Source of the DNA: Microbacteriaceae bacterium VKM Ac-2855
GTDB lineage: Bacteria > Actinomycetota > Actinomycetes > Actinomycetales > Microbacteriaceae
Assembly (NCBI GenBank): GCA_013204985.1
Contig: JABMLG010000011.1
Location: 1 to 64,000, forward strand
DNA length: 64,000 nt
Direction of reading: 5' to 3'
The translations under genes were made by a program, and so were the position numbers. Position 1 is the stretch's first letter; every line of letters starts with the position of its first letter. The notes under the pieces were generated by a model that saw only the letters and a program-made list of their open reading frames with translations, was not told the origin of the DNA and ran no database searches. Positions 16,392-27,422 of the stretch are shown piece after piece.

Positions 16392-17975
16392 TCAGCTCAC
16401 GCGCACCAGCGTCCGCTGCCATCCGCTGGATCCGTTGGGCGCGATCGGGGCACGATCCTCGATCTGCACCGTGCCGGCCTTGTCGGTCGCGCGCACCGAG
16501 ACGTAGTGCGTGCCCGCATCCGCCTGCCAGTCGAGGTACCACTGCACCCACGTGTCATCGTTGATCGCGCCGGCGAGGGTCGCGGGCTGCCAGGCGCCGT
16601 CGTCGATGCTCACCTCGACGCCGGCGATGCCGACGCTCTGGGCCCAGGCAACACCGGCGACCTTGGTGGGGCCGGCCTCGATCGCCTTGTCGACCCGGGG
16701 GGTGTCGATGCGCGACGACAGCTTGATCGGAGCCTCCGCGTCGTAGCCGCGCGGGGTCCAATAGGCCTCGTCCTGATCGAAGCGGGTCACCTTGAGCTCG
16801 GTCAGCCACTTCGTCGCCGAGACGTAGCCGTAGAGGCCCGGAACCACCATCCGCACCGGGAAGCCGTGCTCGAACGGCAGCGGCTCGCCGTTCATCCCGA
16901 CGGCGAGGATCGCGTCGAGACCGTCATCGGTGAGCGAGGAGAGCGGTGTGCTCGCCGTGTAGCCGTCGACGCTGCGCGAGAGGACCATGTCGGCGTCGCC
17001 CTGAACCCCCGCACGCGCGAGAACATCGCGGATGGGAACGCCGAGCCACACCGCGTTGCCGACGAGCCCGCCACCGACCTCGTTCGAGACGCAGGTGAGG
17101 GTCACGGCGTACTCGTCCAGGCCCATGTCGAGCAGGTCTTGGAAGCTCATCGAGATCTCGGTGTCGACCATTCCCGTCACGGTGAGGCGCCAGGTCGAGG
17201 GGTCGATCGAGGGAACGGTCAGCGCCGTGTCGACGCGGTAGAAGTCGGCGTTGTCGGTGACCAGCGAGCTCAGCCCGGGGATGTCCAACTCGGCGTCGGC
17301 GGGGATGGTGACCGTTGTCGCCGGCTTCGGCAGGGTCAGTGCATCACGAAGACTCGCGAGCGAGGAGGTCGCCGCGTTCACGAGCCGTGCTCCGGTGCCG
17401 ACGACCGCTGCACCGGCCGCGGCGATCAGCGCGATGCGGAAGAAGGAGCGCCGGCTGGTCGCCGCGATCGGGGCGGTGGGCGCATCCGCCGAGCGCCAGG
17501 CGCGAAGCCGGCGGAACAGCAGCCGCATCACCAGCAGACCGACCACCGTGCCGACGATCGTGGGCACGGATGCGAACGGCGCGGCACCCGCGCGGGTCAC
17601 GATCGCGAGCACCGAGAGCGCGCCGGCGAGGCCGATCACGATCATGCCCAGCGGCGGGCGCAGCAGCTCGAGCACGCCGGCGATCGCCGCTGCCACGAGC
17701 ACGCCGACTCCGAGCGAGGCGAGCAGGAAGAGCTTGTCGTTGTCGCCGAACGTCGCGATGGCGAACTCTTTCGCCCAGCGCGGCACGATGTCGACGACGA
17801 ACGAACCGACCGCCAGGACGGGGCTGGCCTGCCGAGCGATCACGAGGGCGACGAGCTCGGCGACCGCCAGCAGAACCGCGGCGGTCACCACGCCGGCGAA
17901 GGCGGCCGCGAGCGCGAGAGGACCGCGGCGAACGGCGGTGCCCGGCAGGGTGGTGGTGTCTGTCATACGGGCCAT
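16392..17975 (-). CDS. Membrane-anchored sulfite-oxidase-like molybdopterin oxidoreductase
   Basis: 527 aa from ATG 17975 (AGGGG upstream); a second Met is three codons later. The N-terminal ~165 residues contain four to five membrane helices. TSRRSFFRIALIAAAG (~172-190) resembles a twin-arginine signal, so the catalytic part would sit outside the membrane. Residues ~225-420 are the molybdopterin-binding domain (Oxidored_molyb). TLTCVSNEVGG places the Mo-ligand cysteine at C295, and GVPIRDVLARAGV, FEHGFPVRMVVPGLYGY and KWLTELKV are conserved blocks. The last ~100 residues are the Mo-co dimerisation (Ig-like) domain (GVAWAQSVGIAGVEVSIDDG). It probably oxidises sulfite or another small substrate at the cell surface; the electron acceptor is unknown. 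Its upstream region carries the same 11-bp-spaced GTAACG repeat as the CHAP gene. Confidence 0.85.
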   Translation of the reverse strand: MARMTDTTTLPGTAVRRGPLALAAAFAGVVTAAVLLAVAELVALVIARQASPVLAVGSFVVDIVPRWAKEFAIATFGDNDKLFLLASLGVGVLVAAAIAGVLELLRPPLGMIVIGLAGALSVLAIVTRAGAAPFASVPTIVGTVVGLLVMRLLFRRLRAWRSADAPTAPIAATSRRSFFRIALIAAAGAAVVGTGARLVNAATSSLASLRDALTLPKPATTVTIPADAELDIPGLSSLVTDNADFYRVDTALTVPSIDPSTWRLTVTGMVDTEISMSFQDLLDMGLDEYAVTLTCVSNEVGGGLVGNAVWLGVPIRDVLARAGVQGDADMVLSRSVDGYTASTPLSSLTDDGLDAILAVGMNGEPLPFEHGFPVRMVVPGLYGYVSATKWLTELKVTRFDQDEAYWTPRGYDAEAPIKLSSRIDTPRVDKAIEAGPTKVAGVAWAQSVGIAGVEVSIDDGAWQPATLAGAINDDTWVQWYLDWQADAGTHYVSVRATDKAGTVQIEDRAPIAPNGSSGWQRTLVRVS

Positions 17976-18038
17976 TTTTGGCCCCTGACCTGCCCGTTCA
18001 CCGGGTACTGCTGGTTTGGTCGAAACCGGGCGGATTCA

Positions 18039-18055
18039 GTAACGAATCGGTAACG
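18039..18055. promoter_or_regulatory. Tandem GTAACG operator candidate upstream of the molybdoenzyme gene
   Basis: GTAACGAATCGGTAACG: two identical GTAACG words whose starts are 11 bp apart, ~65 bp upstream of the 17,975 start. A small stem GGTTT-GGTCG-AAACC is at ~18,013-18,027. It pairs with the related site at 14,981-14,998. Confidence 0.45.
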
Positions 18056-18090
18056 GATTCACTCGGCCTTGGTCGGGCTCGGTCGAACGA

Positions 18091-18123
18091 GAAGTCCCTC
18101 CCGAGAACCCCGGGAGGGACTTC
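18091..18123 (-). terminator. Hairpin terminator of the TetR-MFS operon
   Basis: Perfect 13-bp arms GAAGTCCCTCCCG (18091-18103) and CGGGAGGGACTTC (18111-18123), 7-nt loop, 20 bp past the stop of the minus-strand transporter gene. Confidence 0.8.
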
Positions 18124-18143
18124 ACTGCGCGCGGGATCGCTCC

Positions 18144-19799
<1,656 letters not shown>

Positions 19800-20429
19800 T
19801 CAGGAGGTGAACAGTCGGCGCGCGACGGCGAGCCGGTCGCGCGCGAGCTGCTCGAGCGGGGTGTCGTCGGTGCCGGAGAGGAAGGTGGTCATCGCGGTGC
19901 GCATCACGGCGCCCGTGACGTGGATCGCCAGAGCGATACTGGGATCGTCGGGATGCAGGCCCTCGCGTTCCGCGATGAGCTCGGTGAGCATCCGGTCGCG
20001 TTCGGAGCCGAGTTCCATCAGTGCGGTGAGCAGCTTGGGCTCGCGGGCGGCGAGCGCCTGGAACTCGTTCGCGCTCTCAGGGGTGAGGCCGATGGCTGTG
20101 AAGTGGGCGACGCCGATGGTGATCAGGTCGTCGATGAGCGTCTTGCCGGAGGTGCGGGCGATGAAGTCGAGTGCGGCCTGGCCGTCGAGGCCCTCCTCGG
20201 GCCGGCCGATCAGGGCGTGCTCCTTACTGGCGAAGTAGTTGAAGAAGGTGCGGCGAGAGATGCCGACCTGCTCGCAGAGCTCCTCCACGGTGAAGCCGTT
20301 CAGCCCGCGCTCGGCGGCCAGCGTGCGCGTGGCCTGCGCGATCGCCGCCCGACGCTCGGTGGCCTGCCGCTCGCGCAGCCCCGGCTCCAGTGTTGCACTC
20401 TTATTCACATCGTGCAGTTTTGCACTCAT
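19800..20429 (-). CDS. TetR-family repressor of the adjacent efflux pump
   Basis: 209 aa from ATG 20429 (MSAKLHDVNK). The frame is open five codons further to a TTG, but the ATG fits the operator geometry. The N-terminal HTH spans ~25-70 (RTLAAERGLNGFTVEELCEQVGISRRTFFNYFASKE), the classic TetR signature ending in Tyr/Phe-Phe-x3-Lys. The variable ligand domain fills the rest. The gene is first in an operon with the MFS pump. Two inverted repeats overlap its start and first codons (20,393-20,444), so self-repression is likely. Confidence 0.88.
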   Translation of the reverse strand: MSAKLHDVNKSATLEPGLRERQATERRAAIAQATRTLAAERGLNGFTVEELCEQVGISRRTFFNYFASKEHALIGRPEEGLDGQAALDFIARTSGKTLIDDLITIGVAHFTAIGLTPESANEFQALAAREPKLLTALMELGSERDRMLTELIAEREGLHPDDPSIALAIHVTGAVMRTAMTTFLSGTDDTPLEQLARDRLAVARRLFTS

Positions 20430-20444
20430 ATGCCGATAGTGCAA
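20393..20444. promoter_or_regulatory. Two TTGCACT operator sites over the TetR start
   Basis: Site 1: TTGCACT (20420-20426), 11-bp spacer, AGTGCAA (20438-20444), a perfect inverted repeat that includes the ATG. Site 2: TTGCACT (20393-20399), 11-bp spacer, CGTGCAG (20411-20417), two mismatches, inside the coding sequence. The identical arm spacing and 27-bp centre distance suggest cooperative binding of the TetR protein. Confidence 0.7.
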
Positions 20445-20484
20445 GATGTGGGGCGCCAGAGTGTCGTCCCGGGCAGGGGACGGC

Positions 20485-20556
20485 GACGCAACCTCGGTTG
20501 AGAGCAGTGCTCAGCCTCGATGAGGGCCGACGCAGGCTCTCAGCCGAGGTTGCGTC
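20485..20556. repeat. Long hairpin upstream of the TetR gene
   Basis: GACGCAACCTCGG at 20485 pairs with CCGAGGTTGCGTC ending at 20556. The match continues inward to 21 bp with a single mismatch, around a ~30-nt loop. It lies between the TetR promoter and the end of the gene at 20,694, so it could terminate the latter operon. Degenerate GCAGACGC words fill 20,600-20,690. Confidence 0.7.
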
Positions 20557-20693
20557 GACCTCGGGCCTCGTCGCCCTCGGGCCTCGTCACCGTCGTGCGT
20601 GAGCAGTGCAGACGAAGAGGTAGAGCAGCAGCGGAGGCAGCGCAGACGCGGAAGCAGCGCCAGCGCAGACGCAGAGGCTGCGCAGGCCGGGGA

Positions 20694-21077
20694 TCAGGCG
20701 AAGATCATCAGCGCGGTCGAGGCGACGAGGCAGACGATGCCGACACCACCGAGCACGAAGGTGAGCAGGCGCAGCACGCGCTCCGGTTCGCTCTGCGGAT
20801 GCAGGCGCATCCGCTCGGGATCGGCCTCGCGGTAGCGGATACTCGCGCTCTCGACGTCGCCCAGCTCTCGCCGTTCGTGGCCGTCGAGCATCCGACCGAA
20901 GACGCGGCCGTCTTCGGTCATCCAGCGGATACCGGGTCGCCCGCCGTTGTCGATCAGCACCCCGGTGGTCTCGATCCAGCGCCCGTCGACGGCGCGCACC
21001 ACCAGCCAGAGGAACAGGCAGACCGCCGCGAGACCCACACCGATGATCCAGACGACTTCGAGGACGAGTTCGATCAT
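20694..21077 (-). CDS. Small membrane protein with two membrane helices (DUF3592-like)
   Basis: 127 aa. An N-terminal helix (VLEVVWIIGVGLAAVCLFLWLV) and a C-terminal helix (LLTFVLGGVGIVCLVASTALMIF) flank a ~60-residue soluble middle with RWIETTGVLIDNGG and TEDGRVFGR, reminiscent of DUF3592 proteins. Function unknown. It starts 9 bp after the stop of the hydrolase gene, so it is the last gene of an lpd-hydrolase-membrane protein operon. Confidence 0.65.
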   Translation of the reverse strand: MIELVLEVVWIIGVGLAAVCLFLWLVVRAVDGRWIETTGVLIDNGGRPGIRWMTEDGRVFGRMLDGHERRELGDVESASIRYREADPERMRLHPQSEPERVLRLLTFVLGGVGIVCLVASTALMIFA

Positions 21078-21086
21078 CGGCGGATA

Positions 21087-21986
21087 TCAGGCCAGCGCCG
21101 CAGCGAACCAGTCGAGCGAGGCATCGACACCGGGGGCTCCCGGGTGCCGGTTGAGGTGGCCGTGGAGCACACCGTGCTCGAGCCGCTCGAACACGGGCGC
21201 CCCCGCATCCGTCAACTGACGCACCAGCAGCTCACCGGAGGGGCGCAGCTCGTCGTACTCGGCGGTCAGGACGTACGTCGGCGGATGCGCGGCCGGCACG
21301 GGTGCCGCACCGGGCAGCGCCAGGTCGGGCAGCGAGTGCAGGCGGCCGACGTAGTTCGAGACCATGCCCCCGATGTCGGCAGGGGTGAAACGAAGCCGCG
21401 CCGGCAGGGCGTGCATCTCGGCGGCCGTCGCATCATCGAGCGCCGGCACCGGGAAGTGCGCGAAGGGGTACGCCAACAGCAGAGCCGCGACCCGCTCCGG
21501 CTCACGTCGGGCCGCGGCGAGAGCGAGTGCCGCTCCCGCGCTCGCCCCACCGAGAGCGAGCCGCGCATCCGGCCCCGCCTCGTGCACCAGCCACGTCCAT
21601 GCGGCGACGACGTCGTCCAACGGAACGGGGTAGCGCACGCCACCCGCCGCCAGCCGGTAATCGACCGCGACGACGCTCGCGCCCGAGCGCGCCGCCAGTT
21701 CGGCGGAGACGACGTGCGACTCGGGCCAGTCGAGACCTCCGGCGGCGAACCCGCCCCCGTGCACCCACAGCAGCCAGGTGCCCGTGGGCTCCGGCGGCAG
21801 GTAGCGCCGCACGGGGATCAGCCCGTGCGGCCCCGGGATCGCGAGGTCGGCGATACTCACCCCGTGCGGCTCGCCCCACGGCTCGTCCGCCGAGAACGCG
21901 AGATCGCGCTCGGCGGCCTCCGGATCACCACGGCCGATGCCGGCCAGCAGGGGCAGACGCTCGACGATGCGGGGATCCAGAGGCAC
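21087..21986 (-). CDS. Alpha/beta hydrolase (HSL-type esterase)
   Basis: 299 aa from GTG 21986 with AAGGAG seven bases upstream. The hormone-sensitive-lipase family oxyanion motif HGGGF (LLWVHGGGFAAG) and the nucleophile elbow GGASAGAAL are clear. The acid is likely in the LTAEYDELRPSGE block (Asp) and the base in EHGVLHGHL (His), as in HSL esterases. It probably hydrolyses small acyl esters in the cytoplasm. It starts 10 bp after the lpd stop, so it is co-transcribed, although no link to lipoamide metabolism is obvious. Confidence 0.85.
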   Translation of the reverse strand: MPLDPRIVERLPLLAGIGRGDPEAAERDLAFSADEPWGEPHGVSIADLAIPGPHGLIPVRRYLPPEPTGTWLLWVHGGGFAAGGLDWPESHVVSAELAARSGASVVAVDYRLAAGGVRYPVPLDDVVAAWTWLVHEAGPDARLALGGASAGAALALAAARREPERVAALLLAYPFAHFPVPALDDATAAEMHALPARLRFTPADIGGMVSNYVGRLHSLPDLALPGAAPVPAAHPPTYVLTAEYDELRPSGELLVRQLTDAGAPVFERLEHGVLHGHLNRHPGAPGVDASLDWFAAALA

Positions 21987-21996
21987 GGCCGGCTCC

Positions 21997-23397
<1,401 letters not shown>

Positions 23398-23542
23398 GGA
23401 TGATCCTCCATCAGAAGTGTGTGTACGAGCGCCGCTGGGTTGGCCACGCCGTCTACCAAACTACCGTGTCGGGGCTGCGGATCCGCGGGGTGCGGCGCCC
23501 GCATCCGTCGCCCTGGGCGAACACCCCCGGCACTGCGGTGCT

Positions 23543-23604
23543 GCGCTGTTCTTTTCGCCGCGCGCGGGTGGCATGCCTGCAGCGCGCGGCGAAAAGAACA
23601 GCGC
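23543..23604. repeat. Perfect 23-bp inverted repeat in the lpdA-nitroreductase gap
   Basis: The left arm 23543-23565 starts GCGCTGTTCTTTTCGCC. The right arm is 23582-23604. The arms are exact reverse complements over 23 bp, with a 16-nt loop that itself holds the palindrome GGCATGCC. It lies in the 373-bp gap (23,398-23,770) between divergently transcribed genes, so it is not an ordinary terminator of either. Degenerate GACAGCGC words follow it (23,605-23,665). No gene is seen in the gap. Confidence 0.9.
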
Positions 23605-23675
23605 GGCACGACAGCGCAGTCCGACAGCAGCGCACGACAGCGCCGCACGAGCGCAGGACAGCGCAACCTGAAGTA

Positions 23676-23691
23676 ATTCATACGTAGGAAT
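23676..23691. promoter_or_regulatory. Palindromic operator candidate upstream of the nitroreductase
   Basis: ATTCATACGTAGGAAT is a near-palindrome centred on TACGTA (one mismatched pair), ~80 bp upstream of the 23,771 start. This is an AT-rich island in GC-rich DNA, as expected for a promoter with a MarR/HxlR-type operator. The regulator is unknown. Confidence 0.4.
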
Positions 23692-23770
23692 AGATCGGGC
23701 GGCGTAGCGTTATCGGCTGTGGGCAACGGAGCCCGGAAACCCTCGGACCCGTTTCGGAAGAAGAACCGCC

Positions 23771-24361
23771 ATGACCATCGTCATCCCCACCCGCACCGCT
23801 GAGACCAGCGCCCCCATCCTCGAGGTGCTCGCCGAGCGTTGGAGCCCCCGCTCGTACGACGCCGAGGCCACGATCTCGGATGCGGAGCTCGCCACGCTCC
23901 TCGAGGCCGCGCGCTGGTCCCCCTCCGCCAGCAACACGCAGCCGTGGCGCTTCATCGTCGGCCGTCGCGGAACCGACACGTTCGACGCGATCGTGAAGAA
24001 CCTGATGGGCTTCAACGCGGCCTGGGCCGGATCCGCCGCAGCGCTGATCGTCGCCGTCGTTGAGACCGCAGACGAGGAGGGCAAGGCCCGCCCGTGGGCG
24101 GTCTACGACGTCGGTCAGGCGATCGCGCACCTCTCGGTTCAGGCTCACCACGACGGCCTGCACGTGCACCAGATGGCCGGCATCGAGAAGGACGGCCTGC
24201 GCGCCGCCTTCGGCCTCGACGAGCGCTTCGAGCCGTTCACCGTCTCGGCGATCGGCGTGCTCGACGCCCCCGAGGCGCTCAGCAACGATGTGCTCCGCGA
24301 GCGCGAGGTCGCCCCTCGCAGCCGCAAGCCGCTCGACGAGATCGTCCTCGTCTCGGAGTAA
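23771..24361 (+). CDS. Nitroreductase family FMN oxidoreductase
   Basis: 196 aa. The fold uses FMN and NAD(P)H to reduce nitroaromatics, quinones or similar electrophiles. The N-terminal RWSPRSYD (FMN phosphate-binding Arg/Ser) and ARWSPSASNTQPWRFIVG (FMN-binding loop) are diagnostic. GQAIAHLSVQAHHDGLHVHQMAG is the dimer-interface helix, and the final R-E-V-A-P-R-S-R-K-P is close to the family's C-terminal RKPL. It has its own promoter region with an AT-rich palindrome and a strong terminator directly downstream, so it is monocistronic and probably induced by reactive electrophiles. Confidence 0.88.
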   Translation: MTIVIPTRTAETSAPILEVLAERWSPRSYDAEATISDAELATLLEAARWSPSASNTQPWRFIVGRRGTDTFDAIVKNLMGFNAAWAGSAAALIVAVVETADEEGKARPWAVYDVGQAIAHLSVQAHHDGLHVHQMAGIEKDGLRAAFGLDERFEPFTVSAIGVLDAPEALSNDVLREREVAPRSRKPLDEIVLVSE

Positions 24362-24383
24362 CCCCTCCCCACCCCTTCCGAGG

Positions 24384-24419
24384 AGTTGCAGGAGTCGGCC
24401 GCCGACTCCTGCAACTTTT
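24384..24419 (+). terminator. Rho-independent-type terminator of the nitroreductase gene
   Basis: Perfect 15-bp arms AGTTGCAGGAGTCGG (24384-24398) and CCGACTCCTGCAACT (24402-24416) with a 3-nt loop, followed by TTT. This is the clearest intrinsic terminator in the window. Confidence 0.92.
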
Positions 24420-24493
24420 CGCGTTCAAGGGGAGCGCGACGGGGCGCGCGTCGCGCAGGCCGGGCGCGCGTTACGTCGTGTTTCATCAGGATT

Positions 24494-24520
24494 CTTGATC
24501 GATCAGGGGGGTGCCTAGGC
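24494..24520 (+). promoter_or_regulatory. Promoter/operator candidate for the sulfonate-type ABC operon
   Basis: The perfect palindrome TGATCGATCA (24496-24505) is followed by a -10-like TAGGCT near 24516-24521, ~38 bp before the ATPase gene. A -35-like TCTTGA lies at the left edge. Control by a sulfur regulator would be expected, but this is inference. Confidence 0.35.
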
Positions 24521-24558
24521 TCAGGTGACCCACCGACCGAATCCGGAGTTGTCCCGCC

Positions 24559-25362
24559 ATGGCCACGACCACCCGCACGAGTCTCGCGTTCGACGCGACC
24601 CTCGGGCAGTCGGCCTTCGCGGTCGGGTTCGACGGAGTCGGCCGCACCTTCGGCGCTGCGCCGGTGCTGCGTGACGTAAGCATCGACGTCGTACCGGGCG
24701 AGGTCATCGCGATCCTCGGCCCGAGCGGCTGCGGCAAGTCCACCCTGCTGCGGATCACCGCCGGCCTGGACGCGGCGAGCACCGGATCCGTCACGATCGA
24801 CGGCTCGCCCGTCTCGGGGATCGACCCCCGCTGCGCCTTCGCCTTCCAGGAGCCGCGCCTGCTGCCCTGGCGCTCGATCGCGGCGAACGTCGCCCTCGGC
24901 CTCCCTGCCGGAACGGCCAAGGCCGCAGCGCGCGACGCCGTCGACGAACTCCTCGCGCTCGTGGGCCTCTCGGACCACGCCGGCCACCGCCCGCGCGAGG
25001 TGTCGGGCGGTATGGCGCAGCGCGCATCCCTCGCTCGAGCCCTCGCCCGCAACCCCGGTGTGCTGCTGCTCGATGAGCCCTTCGGCGCGCTCGACGCCCT
25101 CACGCGCCTCCGGATGCAGGATCTGCTCCTCGAGGTGCACGCGGCCGCGCCCACGACTGTTCTGCTCGTGACCCACGACGTCGACGAAGCTCTGCAGCTG
25201 GCCGATCGCATCGTTCTGCTCGGCCGCGAAGACGGCGCCGCCGGCTCGACGGTCCAGCAGATCATGACGGTGCCCGGCGACCGTCCCCGCGACCGCGGCT
25301 CGGCCGATCTGGCCGAGCGTCGGGTCGAGCTGCTCGCCGGCCTCGGCATCGAACGACACTGA
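24559..25362 (+). CDS. ssuB: ABC transporter ATPase, sulfonate/nitrate/taurine type
   Basis: 267 aa. Walker A GPSGCGKST, Q-loop FAFQEPRLLPWRS (the Q-E-P-x-LLPW signature of the nitrate/taurine/sulfonate ABC subfamily), signature VSGGMAQRASLARAL, Walker B VLLLDEPFGALDA and H-loop LVTHDVDEAL are all present. It energises uptake of aliphatic sulfonates or a similar sulfur or nitrogen source. It is first in a three-gene operon with its binding protein and permease, although ssuD-type monooxygenase genes are not adjacent. The extra ~20 N-terminal residues are unremarkable. Confidence 0.88.
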   Translation: MATTTRTSLAFDATLGQSAFAVGFDGVGRTFGAAPVLRDVSIDVVPGEVIAILGPSGCGKSTLLRITAGLDAASTGSVTIDGSPVSGIDPRCAFAFQEPRLLPWRSIAANVALGLPAGTAKAAARDAVDELLALVGLSDHAGHRPREVSGGMAQRASLARALARNPGVLLLDEPFGALDALTRLRMQDLLLEVHAAAPTTVLLVTHDVDEALQLADRIVLLGREDGAAGSTVQQIMTVPGDRPRDRGSADLAERRVELLAGLGIERH

Positions 25363-25396
25363 CCGCGCACTCCCCTCCCCACTCGAAGGCTCCGCA

Positions 25397-26452
25397 ATGA
25401 CTCTCTCCCCCCTCACCCGCCGCACCGCCCTCGCCGGCCTGCTGGCCGCCGCCGCCACTCCGCTGCTCGCGAGCTGCGTCGCCGGCGAGAACTCGGGCGG
25501 GTCCGCCGCGGCGGACACCGAGCAGACCCCCGGCACCCTCACGCAGGGCGGCACGCTGAACATCGACTTCGCGACCTACAACCCGCTCAGCCTGGTCATC
25601 AAGGAGAAGGGCTGGCTCGAGGCCGCGCTCGCCGACCAGGAGATCACGGTGAACTGGGTGCAGTCTGCTGGGTCGAACAAGGCGAACGAGGCGCTGCGCG
25701 CCGGCGCCATCGACGTGGGCTCGACGGCCGGATCCGCCGCCCTGCTGGCCCGCTCGAACGGCTCGCCGATCAAGACGATCGACATCTTCTCGCAGCCCGA
25801 GTGGGCGGCGCTCGTCGTGCCCGCGGGCTCGGCCATCACCTCCGTCGAAGACCTCAAAGGCAAGCAGATCGCCGCGACCACCGGCACCGACCCCTACTTC
25901 TTCCTCGTGCAGGCGCTGGAGGAGGCCGGCCTCACGCTGCAGGACGTCACCGTGCAGAACCTGCAGCACGCCGACGGCTGGGCCGCGCTGCAGAACGGAT
26001 CCGTGGATGCGTGGGCGGGTCTCGACCCGATCATGGCGGGCGCCGAGGCCGCAGGCGCGGAGCTGCTCTACCGCAACGTCGCCTTCAACTCCTACGGTCT
26101 GCTGAACGCCACCGAGTCGTTCATCGACAGCAAGCCCGATGTGGCCCAGACCGTGGTGAACGCGTACGAGCACGCACGCGCCTGGGCCCTCGACAACCTC
26201 GACGAGACCGCGAGCATCCTCGCCTCCGTCGCGGGTCTCGATGTCGCCGTCGCCACGACCGTGATCACCGAGCGTTCGAACCTCGACGTCGACAACGTTC
26301 CCGGTGCGGCGCAGGAGAAGGTACTGAAGATCATCGGCCCGATCTTCGTCGAGAACGGCGACGTCACCGACCAGACCGTCGTCGACGACGCGCTCGACTC
26401 GCTGCTCGACGACCAGTTCGCCGCGAACGCCGACCCGTCGGCGATCGGCTGA
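25397..26452 (+). CDS. ssuA: Substrate-binding lipoprotein of the sulfonate-type ABC transporter
   Basis: 351 aa. The signal peptide LTRRTALAGLLAAAATPLLASC ends in a lipobox with Cys at ~26, and the twin Arg suggests possible Tat export. The mature part is a periplasmic-binding-protein type 2 domain of the SsuA/TauA family (TLNIDFATYNPLSLVIKEKG, SAGSNKANEALRAGAIDVGS, GKQIAATTGTDPYFFLVQAL, DGWAALQNGSVDAW). It captures an organosulfonate-like ligand outside the membrane and hands it to the permease. Gap to the ATPase gene is 34 bp, and to the permease gene 10 bp. Confidence 0.88.
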   Translation: MTLSPLTRRTALAGLLAAAATPLLASCVAGENSGGSAAADTEQTPGTLTQGGTLNIDFATYNPLSLVIKEKGWLEAALADQEITVNWVQSAGSNKANEALRAGAIDVGSTAGSAALLARSNGSPIKTIDIFSQPEWAALVVPAGSAITSVEDLKGKQIAATTGTDPYFFLVQALEEAGLTLQDVTVQNLQHADGWAALQNGSVDAWAGLDPIMAGAEAAGAELLYRNVAFNSYGLLNATESFIDSKPDVAQTVVNAYEHARAWALDNLDETASILASVAGLDVAVATTVITERSNLDVDNVPGAAQEKVLKIIGPIFVENGDVTDQTVVDDALDSLLDDQFAANADPSAIG

Positions 26453-26462
26453 CACACGCCAG

Positions 26463-27356
26463 ATGGACGACACGATGAGAGACGTGACGGATGCCGACAT
26501 CCAGCGCCGCAGCGCGATGGGTGGCGGCCAGGGCGTGACGGTCGTGTCCGCCGCACCCGTCGCGCTCCCGAGGCCGACGCACGGGGGCCGCGCACCGCTG
26601 ACCTCGCGCCGGTGGTTCGTGGTGGTCGGTGGTGCCGTCCTCCCGCTCGCCATCCTGATCACCTGGCAGCTGACCACGTCGCTCGGCCTCGTGCCGCTCT
26701 CGCAAGTGCCGTCGCCCGAGATGGTCTGGAAGGCGGCGATCGACCTCGCCCAGCGCGGCGAGCTCGGCCGCGACATCGCGATCTCGACGCAACGGGTGCT
26801 GATCGGCTTCTCCCTCGGAGCGGCGCTCGGTCTTGTGGTCGGAGCTCTGGTCGGGCTCTCCCGGATCTGGGAGGTGCTGCTCGGTCCGCTGCTCGGGGCG
26901 ATCCGCGCAGTGCCATCGCTCGCGTGGGTGCCGCTGCTCATCCTGTGGCTGAAGATCGGCGAGGAGTCGAAGATCACGCTCATCGTGATCGGCGCGTTCT
27001 TCCCGGTGTTCACCACCGTCGCGACCGCACTCGCGCACGTGGATCGACAGCTGGTGGAGGCGGGCCGGGCGTTCGGGCTCACGGGCGTCAAGCTCTTCGT
27101 GAGCGTGCAACTGCCCGCGGTCGTGCCGTCGGTGATCGCGGGTCTGCGGCTCGCACTGGCCCAATCGTGGCTGTTCCTCGTGGCCGCCGAGCTGATCGCC
27201 GCGTCGATGGGACTCGGCTGGCGGCTCACCGATAGTCAATCCAACGGCCGCATCGACCGGTTGTTCCTGGCCATCATCCTGCTCGCCGTTCTCGGCAAGC
27301 TCACCGATGCCATCGTGGGTGTCTTCCAGCGCTACGCCATCAAGCGCTGGGCGTAG
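26463..27356 (+). CDS. ssuC: ABC transporter permease, sulfonate/taurine type
   Basis: 297 aa. Binding-protein-dependent transport inner-membrane component with about six helices. The hydrophilic N-terminal ~45 residues end in LTSRRWF. The EAA loop is recognisable in DRQLVEAGRAFGLTGVKLFVSVQLPAVVPSVIAGLRLAL, which contacts the ATPase. The final AIKRWA ends the last helix. The start at 26463 is close to the preceding stop (10 bp); a Met at codon 5 is an alternative. It is the last gene of the uptake operon. Confidence 0.88.
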   Translation: MDDTMRDVTDADIQRRSAMGGGQGVTVVSAAPVALPRPTHGGRAPLTSRRWFVVVGGAVLPLAILITWQLTTSLGLVPLSQVPSPEMVWKAAIDLAQRGELGRDIAISTQRVLIGFSLGAALGLVVGALVGLSRIWEVLLGPLLGAIRAVPSLAWVPLLILWLKIGEESKITLIVIGAFFPVFTTVATALAHVDRQLVEAGRAFGLTGVKLFVSVQLPAVVPSVIAGLRLALAQSWLFLVAAELIAASMGLGWRLTDSQSNGRIDRLFLAIILLAVLGKLTDAIVGVFQRYAIKRWA

Positions 27357-27422
27357 TCCCGTCGCCGGCCATCGCCGGGCGCCGCGGCACGGAGTGACGA
27401 CCCCCCTTCGCTAAGGAGTGTT

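Noticed and set aside
16392-17975. MsrP (methionine sulfoxide reductase catalytic subunit)
   Set aside because: The Mo-binding domain is similar, but the extra N-terminal membrane helices and the C-terminal dimerisation domain fit the sulfite-oxidase-like branch, and no MsrQ gene is adjacent.
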